52,893 bases of DNA from an uncultured Eggerthellaceae bacterium (GTDB lineage Bacteria; Actinomycetota; Coriobacteriia; Coriobacteriales; Eggerthellaceae). The translations under genes were made by a program, and so were the position numbers. The notes beneath the pieces were generated by a model. The model did no database searches. It saw only the letters and a program-made list of their open reading frames with translations, and was not told where the DNA came from. Below are positions 33,458-41,968 of this stretch, piece by piece (position 1 is the stretch's first letter; every line of letters starts with the position of its first letter). The DNA is taken from NCBI GenBank assembly GCA_910580205.1, contig CAJTVP010000011.1, positions 1 to 52,893 of the forward strand. The letters run 5' to 3'.

Positions 33458-33485
33458 CGGGCTCCTTTCGCTTCTTTTCGCCGGT

Positions 33486-33545
33486 ATTCTATCGCGTTAC
33501 AAGACCGCGACGAACGCCGTTCGGGCCACGAGGGATGGGTAGAAT
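33486..33545. promoter_or_regulatory. Divergent -10 boxes for mazG and the ABC1 kinase
   Basis: The minus strand reads TAGAAT at 33486-33491 (for mazG) and the plus strand reads TAGAAT at 33540-33545 (for the kinase gene). The kinase -10 would give a very short leader, which fits the lack of a ribosome site before its ATG. Confidence 0.45.
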
Positions 33546-33560
33546 GGGCGGCAAGCCCTG

Positions 33561-35243
33561 ATGGGCGCCGTGGAGGATGTGGGGGATGCCGTGGCTACGC
33601 TGCAAGATTTCATCAAGATCACGCGCCTGTCGCTCAACGACAAGACGTCAGGCAAGCGCATGCGCCAGATCATCTCCATCCTGCGCAAATACGACGTCAT
33701 GCATGATCTCACTCCGGAGAAAGCGGTCCAGGTCCTTGAGGCTCTCGGGCCCACCTACGTGAAGATCGGCCAAATGGCGTCCACGCGCTCGGACATCCTG
33801 CCGAAGGCCTACTGCGAAGCCTTCGACCAGCTCCATGCGGATGTCACGCCCATGCCGTTCTTCCAGGTGCTCCAATGCATCAATGCTTCTTACGGGCGCA
33901 GCTGGGAAGAGGTGTTCATCTCCATAGACCCGAAGCCTTTGGGGTCCGCCTCCATCGCCCAGGTGCATCGCGCCATCCTGCTTGACGGGTCGGTCGTGGC
34001 CGTCAAGGTGCGCCGTCCCGGCATCGTGGATGAGATGATGGAGGACATCGCGCTGATGCGGCGGATGCTCGCCACCGCTGAGTTCGTCGACAACGATCAC
34101 GAAACGCTCCTGCTCAACTTCGAGAACCTGCTGGATGAGCTTGAGCGCACAACGAAGAACGAGCTGGATTTCTCCATCGAGCTTGACAATCTGATCCGCT
34201 TCCGCGCGGAGATAGGGCCGCAGGAGGGCATCACGTCGCCTTTGCCCTATCCGCAGGTGTCCAATGAATCCGTGCTGGTCATGCAGTACATCGAAGGCGT
34301 GCAGGTGGATGACATAGCCGCGCTCAAGGCTGAAGGGGATGACCTGAAGCGCCTGGCGTACCGCATCACGCAAAGCTACATCTCGCAAGTGCTGGACGAC
34401 GGCTTCTTCCACGCGGACCCGCACCCTGGCAACATCATCGTGAACGGCTCGGATATCATTTGGATAGATCTGGGCATGGTGGGCGAGCTCTCTCCCAGCC
34501 AACGCCAGCTGGTCGGGCGCATGTTCCGCTCGGTCACATCCAACGACCCTTACCTGCTGATGGAATCCGTGCTGGGCATCTCCAAGAAGAACGGCCCGGT
34601 GGACCATGGTGCGCTTTTGCGAGAGCTGTCGGTGCTCTTGGACAAATACGGCTCCTCCGAGCTGGCGAATCTGAACATAGGCGACATCATGGGTGAGGTG
34701 GTGGAGGTCCTGCGCACGCAGAATCTCATCATGGCCCCTGCGGTCACCATGCTCGTGCGGGGCATCGTGACGCTGGAGGGCGTGATCGAGGTCATGGCGC
34801 CCACGCTCAATGTGCTGGACATCGTCTCTCAGCATGTGATCATGCAATCGCTCAATCCCAAGCACATGGAGATGCGCGCCATAGAGCTCATGACCTCCAT
34901 GGCGGAATCCGCCGAAGCGCTCACGAAGCTCCCCAAGCAGATGTCCAACGCCGTTGATATGTTCAGCCGCGGAGAGATAGCCGTCAAAGGAGAGGTGGAG
35001 GTGACGCAGAACGTGTTGGCCACCGTTTACGCTTCGGTGGGGCGCGTGTGCTTGGCGCTCATCTCCGTGGGCCTGTTCCTGGGGTCATCCATCCTGTGCA
35101 CCACCAACATGGAGCCTCGCTTCCTGGAAGTGCCGGTGCTGGGGGTTTTGGGGTATCTGGGCGCGTTCGTGCTGGGCGTCTACGTCATCGTGCAGACGTT
35201 CCGCACACGCCATCATCTGAAGAACGACCAGAAGCTGAATTAG
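33561..35243 (+). CDS. ABC1/UbiB-family atypical kinase
   Basis: The 560-residue protein has the family signatures LGPTYVKIGQMASTRSDILP (KxGQ motif), PLGSASIAQVHRA (Ala-rich loop), VAVKVRRPG (catalytic Lys), FHADPHPGNI and WIDLGMVG (catalytic and metal Asp). Two membrane spans lie at the C-terminus (about 490-545). UbiB-like proteins support isoprenoid-quinone synthesis or lipid handling; here menaquinone would be the likely link (inference). No Shine-Dalgarno precedes the ATG. Confidence 0.92.
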   Translation: MGAVEDVGDAVATLQDFIKITRLSLNDKTSGKRMRQIISILRKYDVMHDLTPEKAVQVLEALGPTYVKIGQMASTRSDILPKAYCEAFDQLHADVTPMPFFQVLQCINASYGRSWEEVFISIDPKPLGSASIAQVHRAILLDGSVVAVKVRRPGIVDEMMEDIALMRRMLATAEFVDNDHETLLLNFENLLDELERTTKNELDFSIELDNLIRFRAEIGPQEGITSPLPYPQVSNESVLVMQYIEGVQVDDIAALKAEGDDLKRLAYRITQSYISQVLDDGFFHADPHPGNIIVNGSDIIWIDLGMVGELSPSQRQLVGRMFRSVTSNDPYLLMESVLGISKKNGPVDHGALLRELSVLLDKYGSSELANLNIGDIMGEVVEVLRTQNLIMAPAVTMLVRGIVTLEGVIEVMAPTLNVLDIVSQHVIMQSLNPKHMEMRAIELMTSMAESAEALTKLPKQMSNAVDMFSRGEIAVKGEVEVTQNVLATVYASVGRVCLALISVGLFLGSSILCTTNMEPRFLEVPVLGVLGYLGAFVLGVYVIVQTFRTRHHLKNDQKLN

Positions 35244-35354
35244 CCCTCCTTCCCGCGGAGAAGATGTGGAGCGCAGCCGCTGTCCAAGGCTCTGTTCCGC
35301 TGCGCTATCTGATACCATGGGGCAACCGTTCCCGCCGTCCCGAAAGCAGGTCCC

Positions 35355-36197
35355 GTGTTCACCATCGGCTGCCATCTCTCATCTTCGAAAGGCTATGCGC
35401 ACATGGCTGAGGAGGCGGCTTCCATCGGCGCGAACACCTTCCAATTCTTCACGCGCAACCCGCGCGGCGCCCGGGCGAAGGCCATCGATCCCGCTGACGT
35501 TGAGGCTTTCCATGAGCGCGCGCAGGAGGCGGGCATCACCACCATCCTGGCCCATGCGCCCTACACGCTCAATCCCGCTGCTGCGAAGCCGGAGACGCGC
35601 CAGTTCGCGCTGGACACCCTGGCCGATGACCTCATCCGCATGGAAAACACGCCGCACCAGCTCTACAACATGCACCCTGGCTCCCATGTGGGGCAAGGGG
35701 CGGAGGTGGGCGTGGATCTGATCGCGGATGCGCTGGATCAGGTCCTGCGACCAGAGCAGACCACCACGCTCCTCCTTGAGACCATGGCGGGCAAGGGCAC
35801 GGAGGTGGGCGCCACGTTCCAGGAGATCGCGGACATCATCAGCCGCGTCACGCTCTCGGACAAGGTGGGCGTGTGCTTGGACACCTGCCACATCTGGGAT
35901 GGCGGCTATGACATCGTCGGAGACCTGGACGGCGTCGTGGAGGAGTTCGATCGCGTGATCGGCCTCGACCGCTTGCGCGCCATCCACATCAATGATTCCA
36001 AGAATCCGCTTGCCGCGCACAAGGATCGCCACGAGGTCATCGGCGGCGGTCACATCGGCCTTGAAGCGCTGGCGGCGGTGACGGCCCATCCGGCGCTTCG
36101 CCACCTGCCGTTCTTCCTGGAGACGCCCCATGAGGACGTCCAAGAATACGGCGAAGAGATCCGCGCTCTCACGGCGGCTCGCGAGGAGCTGCTCTGA
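35355..36197 (+). CDS. nfo: Endonuclease IV (AP endonuclease)
   Basis: This 280-residue TIM-barrel DNA-repair enzyme cleaves at abasic sites. Zinc-ligand motifs are present: the His of IGCHLSS, LAHAPYTLN, the LYNMHPGSHVGQG segment, LLLETMAGKGTEVG, CLDTCHIWDGGYD, HINDSKNPLAAHKDRHEVIGGGHIG, and LETPHED at the end. The GTG start matches the family N-terminus. The next gene begins on its stop codon (TGATG), so nfo and the phosphatase are coupled. Confidence 0.95.
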   Translation: MFTIGCHLSSSKGYAHMAEEAASIGANTFQFFTRNPRGARAKAIDPADVEAFHERAQEAGITTILAHAPYTLNPAAAKPETRQFALDTLADDLIRMENTPHQLYNMHPGSHVGQGAEVGVDLIADALDQVLRPEQTTTLLLETMAGKGTEVGATFQEIADIISRVTLSDKVGVCLDTCHIWDGGYDIVGDLDGVVEEFDRVIGLDRLRAIHINDSKNPLAAHKDRHEVIGGGHIGLEALAAVTAHPALRHLPFFLETPHEDVQEYGEEIRALTAAREELL

Positions 36198-36679
36198 TGG
36201 CCGCCCCTTCCCTCAGCTCCGCGCAGCCGGTGAGCATCCTGTTCGTCTGCCATGGCAACATCTGCCGCTCTCCCATGGCTGAGTTCGTGCTCAAAGCCAT
36301 GGCGGAGGAGAGAGGGCTGGCCGATCGGCTGCGCATCGAATCCGCAGCCACCACCAACGACGAGATCGGCAATCCCGTGCACCATGGCACGGTGCGCCGT
36401 CTGGCGCGTGAAGGGATCAGCTGCGAAGGCAAGCGCGCTCGCCGCATCACGGCGGAGGATTATGATGCGTTCGACGTAATCATCGGGATGGATGAGGAGA
36501 ACATGCGTCACATGATGCGCGCGTGGAAGAACGACCCTGACGGCAAGGTCTACAAGATGATGGAGTTCGCGGGGGAGGACCGCGACGTGGCGGACCCCTG
36601 GTTCACGGGGGATTTCGAGGAAACCTACGATGACATCCATGATGGGTGCATCGGGCTTTTAGGATGGTTGGGCGCATGA
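36197..36679 (+). CDS. Low-molecular-weight protein tyrosine phosphatase
   Basis: The 160-residue protein has the P-loop VCHGNICRSPMAEF (C-x5-R-S) near residue 18 and the general-acid Asp in DVADPWFTGDFEETY. It belongs to the LMW-PTP family, which dephosphorylates Tyr or sometimes arginine-phosphate; the target is unknown. Both ends overlap neighbours (nfo and the DUF2130 gene) by 1 and 4 bases. Confidence 0.94.
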   Translation: MAAPSLSSAQPVSILFVCHGNICRSPMAEFVLKAMAEERGLADRLRIESAATTNDEIGNPVHHGTVRRLAREGISCEGKRARRITAEDYDAFDVIIGMDEENMRHMMRAWKNDPDGKVYKMMEFAGEDRDVADPWFTGDFEETYDDIHDGCIGLLGWLGA

Positions 36680-38049
36680 ATGAGATCAAATGCCCGGAAT
36701 GCGGCACGGTCTTCGCCGTTGACAAGGCCAACTACGCGAACATCGTACAGCAGGTGAGGGACGCGGAGTTCAACCGCTCTGTGGCGACTGCTGTGGAGAA
36801 TCGCGAAGAGACGCTCAAGTCCAAGATGGAGCTTGATTTGGCGAAGAAGGACCAGGAGATCGCGAAGCTGGCCGACAAGCTGGATTCCGCTGAAGAGGCG
36901 TTCCAGGCGCGCGCCGCCGCCCAGGTGGCGCAGCATGAGGCTGAGCTGGAGCGGATGCGCAGCCAGCAGGCCTCTCTCGCCCAGAAGCAGGAAGCGGAGC
37001 TTGAACAGCTGCGGCTGGCCCATGAGGCCGAAGCGGCCAAGCAGGCTGCGGATGCCGAGCGGCTGCGGTCGGCTCTCAAGGAGCAGAACGATCAAGCGCT
37101 TCGCGAAAAGGACGAGGCGCTGGCGATGCGCGACGCGCAGCTTCGGTCCAAAGATGAGATGATCGCTCTTCGGGAGCGGGAGATCCAGGACCTCCATGAC
37201 ATGCGCAGCCGCCTCACGGTGAAGCTGCTGGGGGAGAGCTTGGAGCAGCATTGCGAGGTGGCGTTCAATCAGCTGCGGGCCACGGCGTTCCGCAATGCGG
37301 AGTTCGGGAAGGACAACGCAGCCGTTGAAGGCACCAAGGGCGACTACATCTTCCGAGAGAAGACCGAGGCGGGCGCGGAGCTCATCTCCATCATGTTCGA
37401 GATGAAGACGGAATCCGAGCTCTCCCAGAGCGCGAACAGAAGGACCAATGAAAGCCACCTGAAGAAGCTGGATGAGGATCGGCGCAAGAAAGGGTGCGAG
37501 TACGCGGTCCTGGTGTCCACGCTGGAAGCGGAGAGCGAGCTGTACAATCAGGGCATCGTGGACGTGTCCCACCTCTACCCGAAGATGTTCGTCATCCGCC
37601 CGCAGTTCTTCATCCCCATGATCTCCCTTCTGCGCAACGCGGCGCTGGATGCCGCCCAATACAAAGACGAGCTGGAGCTGCAGCGCCGCCAAGACATAGA
37701 CGTCGCCAACTTCGAGGCGTCCTTGGAGGAGTTCAAAGACAAGTTCGGGCGCAACTACCGACTGGCCTCTGAGAAGTTCGCCCGGGCGATCGATGAGATA
37801 GACAAGACCATCTCGCACCTCCAGAAGGTGAGAGAGCAGCTTTTGGGCAGCGAGCGCAATCTGGAGCTGGCGAACAAGAAGGCCGAAGGGCTCACCGTGA
37901 AGAAGCTCACGCGCGGCAATCCCACCATGGCCGCCAAGTTCAAGGAGCTCGCCCAGGCGGAAGCAGCGGCTGAGACGGCAGGGGGAGAGACCGCCAGCGA
38001 AGACGAAGGGGCGCTCCCTGCGCCCGCCACCATATCAGGAGAGGAATGA
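36676..38049 (+). CDS. DUF2130 coiled-coil protein
   Basis: The 457-residue protein begins with a zinc-ribbon half (IKCPECGTVFAVDKANYANIVQQVRDAEF), then a long coiled coil rich in Glu, Ala, Lys and Gln (about 45-175), then the DUF2130 core (EQHCEVAFNQLRATAF; GDYIFREK; FEMKTES; YAVLVSTLEAESELYNQGIVDVSHLYPKMFVIRPQFF is the conserved block). The core resembles nuclease-like or RmuC-like folds but its function is unknown. It overlaps the phosphatase stop by ATGA and the serine acetyltransferase start by 4 bases. Confidence 0.88.
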   Translation: MNEIKCPECGTVFAVDKANYANIVQQVRDAEFNRSVATAVENREETLKSKMELDLAKKDQEIAKLADKLDSAEEAFQARAAAQVAQHEAELERMRSQQASLAQKQEAELEQLRLAHEAEAAKQAADAERLRSALKEQNDQALREKDEALAMRDAQLRSKDEMIALREREIQDLHDMRSRLTVKLLGESLEQHCEVAFNQLRATAFRNAEFGKDNAAVEGTKGDYIFREKTEAGAELISIMFEMKTESELSQSANRRTNESHLKKLDEDRRKKGCEYAVLVSTLEAESELYNQGIVDVSHLYPKMFVIRPQFFIPMISLLRNAALDAAQYKDELELQRRQDIDVANFEASLEEFKDKFGRNYRLASEKFARAIDEIDKTISHLQKVREQLLGSERNLELANKKAEGLTVKKLTRGNPTMAAKFKELAQAEAAAETAGGETASEDEGALPAPATISGEE

Positions 38050-38987
38050 TCCTTATGTTCGGAGACAATCTGGAACGGACCATCGAGGCCATCGAGAAGA
38101 ACTACGAAGCGGATGAGATCTTCTTCACGAAGCCGGGACAGCGCTTTCCCAACCGGCGCATCATCAAAGACATGCTCAAGATGACGCGCCGCGTGATCTT
38201 CCCGGGGTACTTCGGGGATGAGATGCTCTCGCCCAAGACCTCTCCGAAATACTTCATCGGAGAGCTGCTCATCCAGATCGAGCGCCTGCTGCGCCAGCAG
38301 GTCATCATCGCTCTGTCATGCAGGGACGAAGAGGCGCGTCCGAAGGACATCGGCATCTGCGGCGAATGCGCGCCGGAGCGCATCACGGCGCGCGCCGCGG
38401 AGGTGTGCACCGTCTTCTTCGATGAGCTGCCCAGCGTCCAGCGCAAGCTCTTGACCGACGTGCAGGCCATCTTCGATGGGGATCCGGCTGCGCAATCCAA
38501 GGAAGACGTGATCTTCTCCTATCCAGGCCTCTACGCCATCTACGTGTACCGTTTGGCGAACGTGCTCTACAAGCTGGATGTGCCCTTCATCCCGCGCGTC
38601 ATGACGGAGCTGGCCCATTCCGGCACCGGGATAGACATCGGCGCCGGGGCGGAGATAGGGGAGTATTTCTGCATCGACCACGGCACGGGCGTGGTGATCG
38701 GGGAGACCACCACCATCGGGAACCATGTGAAGATCTACCAGGGCGTCACGCTGGGCGCGTTGTCCACCCGTGGCGGCCAGCGCCTGTCCGGGGTGAAGCG
38801 CCATCCCACCATCGAGGACAACGTCACCATCTATTCCAATGCGTCCGTTCTGGGCGGTGAGACGGTGATCGGCGAAGGATCGGTCATCGCGGGCTCCACG
38901 TTCGTCACCTTCAGCGTGCCGCCCCATTCGCGAGTGGCGGTGAAGGACCAGGAGATCACGGTGCGCCGGCCGAACGAGCGGGACTGA
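38046..38987 (+). CDS. cysE: Serine O-acetyltransferase, EpsC-type
   Basis: The enzyme makes O-acetylserine for cysteine synthesis. The 313-residue protein has an alpha-helical N-terminal region, then a left-handed beta-helix of hexapeptide repeats with GIDIGAGAEIGEYFCIDHGTG (catalytic His), VVIGETTTIGNHVKIYQGVTLGA, and KRHPTIEDNVTIYSNASVLGG. The ~300-residue length with an extended N-terminus is typical of EpsC-like forms in anaerobes. ATG 38046 overlaps the upstream stop; ATG 38055 is an alternative that sits better behind AGGAGAGGA. Confidence 0.93.
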   Translation: MILMFGDNLERTIEAIEKNYEADEIFFTKPGQRFPNRRIIKDMLKMTRRVIFPGYFGDEMLSPKTSPKYFIGELLIQIERLLRQQVIIALSCRDEEARPKDIGICGECAPERITARAAEVCTVFFDELPSVQRKLLTDVQAIFDGDPAAQSKEDVIFSYPGLYAIYVYRLANVLYKLDVPFIPRVMTELAHSGTGIDIGAGAEIGEYFCIDHGTGVVIGETTTIGNHVKIYQGVTLGALSTRGGQRLSGVKRHPTIEDNVTIYSNASVLGGETVIGEGSVIAGSTFVTFSVPPHSRVAVKDQEITVRRPNERD

Positions 38988-39001
38988 CCACCGCCTGCGC
39001 T

Positions 39002-39886
39002 CTACCAGCTGATGAGCTCGTAGCCCTCATCGGTCATGAGCACTTGCACTTCCCATTGCGCGGTGGGCAGGCCGTCTTTGGTGCGCACGGTCCATCCATT
39101 CGGATCGCTCATGTCTATCCTGTGCTTGCCCATGTTGATCATGGGCTCGATGGTGAACATGAGCCCCGGCACCAAGAGCCAGCCCGTATCGGGCCTGCAT
39201 GCGAAGCTCACGAAGGGATCCTCATGGAACTCCAGCCCGATCCCGTGGCCGCCGAACTCGCGCACCACCGAGTAGCCGTGCTCCTTCGCGAAGGCGTTGA
39301 TGGCCGCGCCGATGTTCCCGATGGGCCGCCATGGCTGCGCCTCGGCAAGGCCCACTTGGATGGATTCCTTCGTGGCCTCCACCAGCTCCCGCACCTTCGG
39401 CGCCACATCCCCGATGCAGAACATCCTGGATGAATCAGAGAAATACCCATCCAAGATGGTGGAGCAGTCCACATTCACGATATCCCCGTCTTTGAGCACT
39501 TCATCAGGAGAGGGGATGCCGTGGCAGACCACCTCGTTCACGGAGGTGCAGACGCTCTTCGGGAAGCCCTCATAATCCAGGGGCGCGGGGATGGCGCCAT
39601 GCTCGGTGGTGTAGTCGTAGACCCATTGGTCTATCTCTTCGGTGGTGATCCCTGGGCCGATCTTTTTGGCCACCAAGTCCAGCACGCCCACGTTCACCTG
39701 AGCGCTGCGCTTGATGGCTTCCACCTCAGCAGGCGTCTTCAACAGCGCGCGCGGCGGCAGCTGGGCTCCTTGCTGGGCTAGCTTTTCCAAGCGCTCATCG
39801 AACTCCAGGTGGCATTTCTTGTACTTCTTTCCGCTGCCGCACCAGCAATCATCGTTGCGGCCAAGCTCCACATCACCGTCGTACAT
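39002..39886 (-). CDS. map: Methionine aminopeptidase type I with N-terminal SEC-C zinc motif
   Basis: MAP removes the initiator Met. The SEC-C-type metal motif is at the N-terminus (GRNDDCWCGSGKKYKKCH, residues 9-26). The peptidase core has CHGIPSPDEVLKDGDIVNVDCSTILDGYFSDSSRMF with two metal-ligand Asp residues, GGHGIGLEFHEDP with the His ligand, MFTIEPM and the last Glu in WEVQVL. SEC-C may guide it to the ribosome. It converges on cysE with only 14 bases between. Confidence 0.95.
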   Translation of the reverse strand: MYDGDVELGRNDDCWCGSGKKYKKCHLEFDERLEKLAQQGAQLPPRALLKTPAEVEAIKRSAQVNVGVLDLVAKKIGPGITTEEIDQWVYDYTTEHGAIPAPLDYEGFPKSVCTSVNEVVCHGIPSPDEVLKDGDIVNVDCSTILDGYFSDSSRMFCIGDVAPKVRELVEATKESIQVGLAEAQPWRPIGNIGAAINAFAKEHGYSVVREFGGHGIGLEFHEDPFVSFACRPDTGWLLVPGLMFTIEPMINMGKHRIDMSDPNGWTVRTKDGLPTAQWEVQVLMTDEGYELISW

Positions 39887-39900
39887 GAGCGCCTTTCATC

Positions 39901-40434
39901 TCAGTAAGCTGACATCTGGCCCGGCGCTGTCACGCTGAGCACTGTCATGGTAACACCACGCATGATGAGGAACACGCCAAGATAGATGGCGAAGAAGGCA
40001 GGGAACACGATGAACAGCACGCCGCAGAGCAGAGACACGATCCCGTTGAGCACCATGAGCCCCCAGCCAGAGCCGATGACCGAGCGCATCCCGATGGCGG
40101 TGGCGATGGCGAAGATGCCGTAGGACACCACGAAGCAGCCCACCAGCAGCGGTATGACGCCTGCGGCCACGAGGGGATGCATGAGGAACATGATCCCCAA
40201 GATGAGGTCGCAGATGGCGTTCGCCAGCGTCCAGCCGGAACCCGATACCACCTTGCGCGTGCGGGCCCAGGTCACGAAGCTGAACACCGCGGCCACCAAA
40301 AGCCATGCTCCTGCGATCTCCGCCAGCATGACCAAGGAGAGCCCCGGCCACACCATGATGATGAAGCCGCAGATGGCCACGAGCACGCCGATGATGAACG
40401 CGCCCCAATCGGTCTTGCGCCCTGATTTGCTCAT
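39901..40434 (-). CDS. DUF308/HdeD-family membrane protein
   Basis: The 177-residue protein has six hydrophobic spans in paired form (for example WGAFIIGVLVAICGFIIMVWPG, LILGIMFLMHPLVAAGVIPLLVG, LLCGVLFIVFPAFFAIYLGVFLIMRG), with the GIxLLxxP-type repeats of the HdeD/DUF308 family. HdeD is linked to acid resistance in enterics; the role here is unknown. ATG 40434 is chosen because GGGGTGAG precedes it; an in-frame GTG at 40443 overlaps that site. Confidence 0.85.
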   Translation of the reverse strand: MSKSGRKTDWGAFIIGVLVAICGFIIMVWPGLSLVMLAEIAGAWLLVAAVFSFVTWARTRKVVSGSGWTLANAICDLILGIMFLMHPLVAAGVIPLLVGCFVVSYGIFAIATAIGMRSVIGSGWGLMVLNGIVSLLCGVLFIVFPAFFAIYLGVFLIMRGVTMTVLSVTAPGQMSAY

Positions 40435-40569
40435 ATATCTCACCCCATTCGTCCGAATTCCATGGATGGAGCGATTGTCGCAGAGAAGGGGTCACGTGGA
40501 TGAGGAGACGTCCATCCTTGACGGATTCGTTACCTCGAAGCGGTTCGGGATGATGCGCACAGGGGTCGT

Positions 40570-41772
40570 TTACGCGTAATTCGTGTTGATGACCAACGGC
40601 GCCACGGGGTTCGTGCCAGTGGCTGAGATGGCGCCGTCGATGATGACGTGCTGGCCGTTCTGCCAGGTGCCGCTGCCCGTGATCTCGAAGTAGGTGGTGA
40701 TGAACGTGCGGCCGTCGAAGACGACCTTGATGACGTCGTCAGTGCGGAGGAGGACCGACCCATTCTGCTGGATCTGGATGGTGCCGGGGATGCGCACCAA
40801 GTCTCCTGACCAGCATTCAAGGAGCATGGTGGGGTTCAGATTGGTGGAGCCGCCCTCATTGGAAGAGCCTCCGCCGTTGTTGTTGCCGCTGTTGCTGTTG
40901 GAGTCCCCTGATGGCGCGGGGGTCTCTTCGGGCTCAGCGGGCTCTTCCGGATGGGCCTCTTCTTCCAAGCCTGTGATGTTGGACACCTCCACCTGCCAAC
41001 CGGTGTTGCCCCACGTCACGTTCGTGTTCACCGAGCACGTCTTCGTCTCTTCGCCCGTGGTCTTGGACAGGTTGAACACGACGGTGCCGCCTTGGGTGTT
41101 CAGGCTGGCCTCCGGCCGCACTTCGCAATCCACGAATTGCGCAGCCACGTCTTTGTTGTAAGTGCGCAGGATGTTCTGGATGTTGGCCTGCATGGCTTCC
41201 AGATCAGCGGGGCCGGTGGGGGAGACGTCCGGCGTCCCCTCATCCACGCCGCCAGGGACCCAGGAGGTTGACTGCGCGGCATGGGTCATGCGCATGGTGA
41301 GCGGCACGATGGCTTTCACGTAGTCGTTCTGATAGGTGGCCTTCGCTTCGCCGTTGCAGGTGAACGACCCTTTCGCCTGGGAATCCTCCGTGACGTTGCC
41401 GGTCTTGTATTCGGAAAGAGCCGGGTCGGTCAGGCCGTCGGTCTTTATATAAAGGTAGCCGTCCAGCTTCGGCGGGTCTATGGTGGCTTCCTTGAAGGCG
41501 GTCTCCACCTCGGAGATCTGCGGAGGCTCAGGGGCGTCCACGGAGCTGAAGGGGCGCAGGAACACGAACACCAAGATGACGGCCAGCGCCGCCAGCGCGA
41601 TCACGCACAGGATGATGCCGATCACGAGCAGCTTGGAGCCGGGCTTCTTCTGCTTGGGAGGTTGCTGGTTGACGCCGTATCCGGCTTGCGGGGCGGGAGC
41701 CACCACGGGGACCGGGATGAGGTTGTCAGAGGAAGGCTGAGAGCGCGCGACTGATCCGCTGAACGGATGCAT
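40570..41772 (-). CDS. Single-span membrane protein with large extracytoplasmic region
   Basis: The 400-residue product has a Pro/Gln-rich cytoplasmic head, one membrane span (KLLVIGIILCVIALAALAVI and following Val/Phe residues, about 45-72) and a large outer part. That part includes a ~200-residue globular section (ATIDPPKLDGYLYI to TGWQVEVSNITG), a low-complexity linker (EEPAEPEETPAPSGD, then Ser/Asn/Gly) and a ~80-residue C-terminal domain with LLRTDDVIKVVFDGRTFITTYFE. I recognise no family; the layout resembles Gram-positive envelope proteins. The start is uncertain: the ATG at 41772 lies inside an inverted repeat and lacks a clear ribosome site. The frame stays open to 42309 but reads antisense to the next gene. 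Confidence 0.7.
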   Translation of the reverse strand: MHPFSGSVARSQPSSDNLIPVPVVAPAPQAGYGVNQQPPKQKKPGSKLLVIGIILCVIALAALAVILVFVFLRPFSSVDAPEPPQISEVETAFKEATIDPPKLDGYLYIKTDGLTDPALSEYKTGNVTEDSQAKGSFTCNGEAKATYQNDYVKAIVPLTMRMTHAAQSTSWVPGGVDEGTPDVSPTGPADLEAMQANIQNILRTYNKDVAAQFVDCEVRPEASLNTQGGTVVFNLSKTTGEETKTCSVNTNVTWGNTGWQVEVSNITGLEEEAHPEEPAEPEETPAPSGDSNSNSGNNNGGGSSNEGGSTNLNPTMLLECWSGDLVRIPGTIQIQQNGSVLLRTDDVIKVVFDGRTFITTYFEITGSGTWQNGQHVIIDGAISATGTNPVAPLVINTNYA

Positions 41773-41819
41773 TGAACGCGGAACAGATATGCTGTTCGCG
41801 GCCTCGGCAGTCAATGCAT
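41767..41819. promoter_or_regulatory. Nested inverted repeats in a divergent gap
   Basis: ATGCATTGA (41767-41775) pairs with TCAATGCAT (41811-41819), and inside it GAACAG (41781-41786) pairs with CTGTTC (41792-41797) around ATATG. The minus-strand start codon at 41770-41772 lies in the outer arm. It could be a regulator site for the divergent pair or an mRNA hairpin. Confidence 0.5.
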
Positions 41820-41968
41820 TCGCGCTCAATGAATTTACATCCTTTCCACCGCGCGTTGACGTTACGAGCTCATATGAGAATGCGCGGCGTTCTGCATCAA
41901 AAACACTATACTCTACTTGCACACATAAAGCACTCGAATTATTCAAAGATAAGGGCGTACCCAGACTG

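Noticed and set aside
41781..41797. LexA box (GAACAG/CTGTTC)
   Set aside because: The spacing between GAAC and GTTC is 9 bases, not the 4 of the Gram-positive SOS box, and neither neighbour is a DNA-repair gene.
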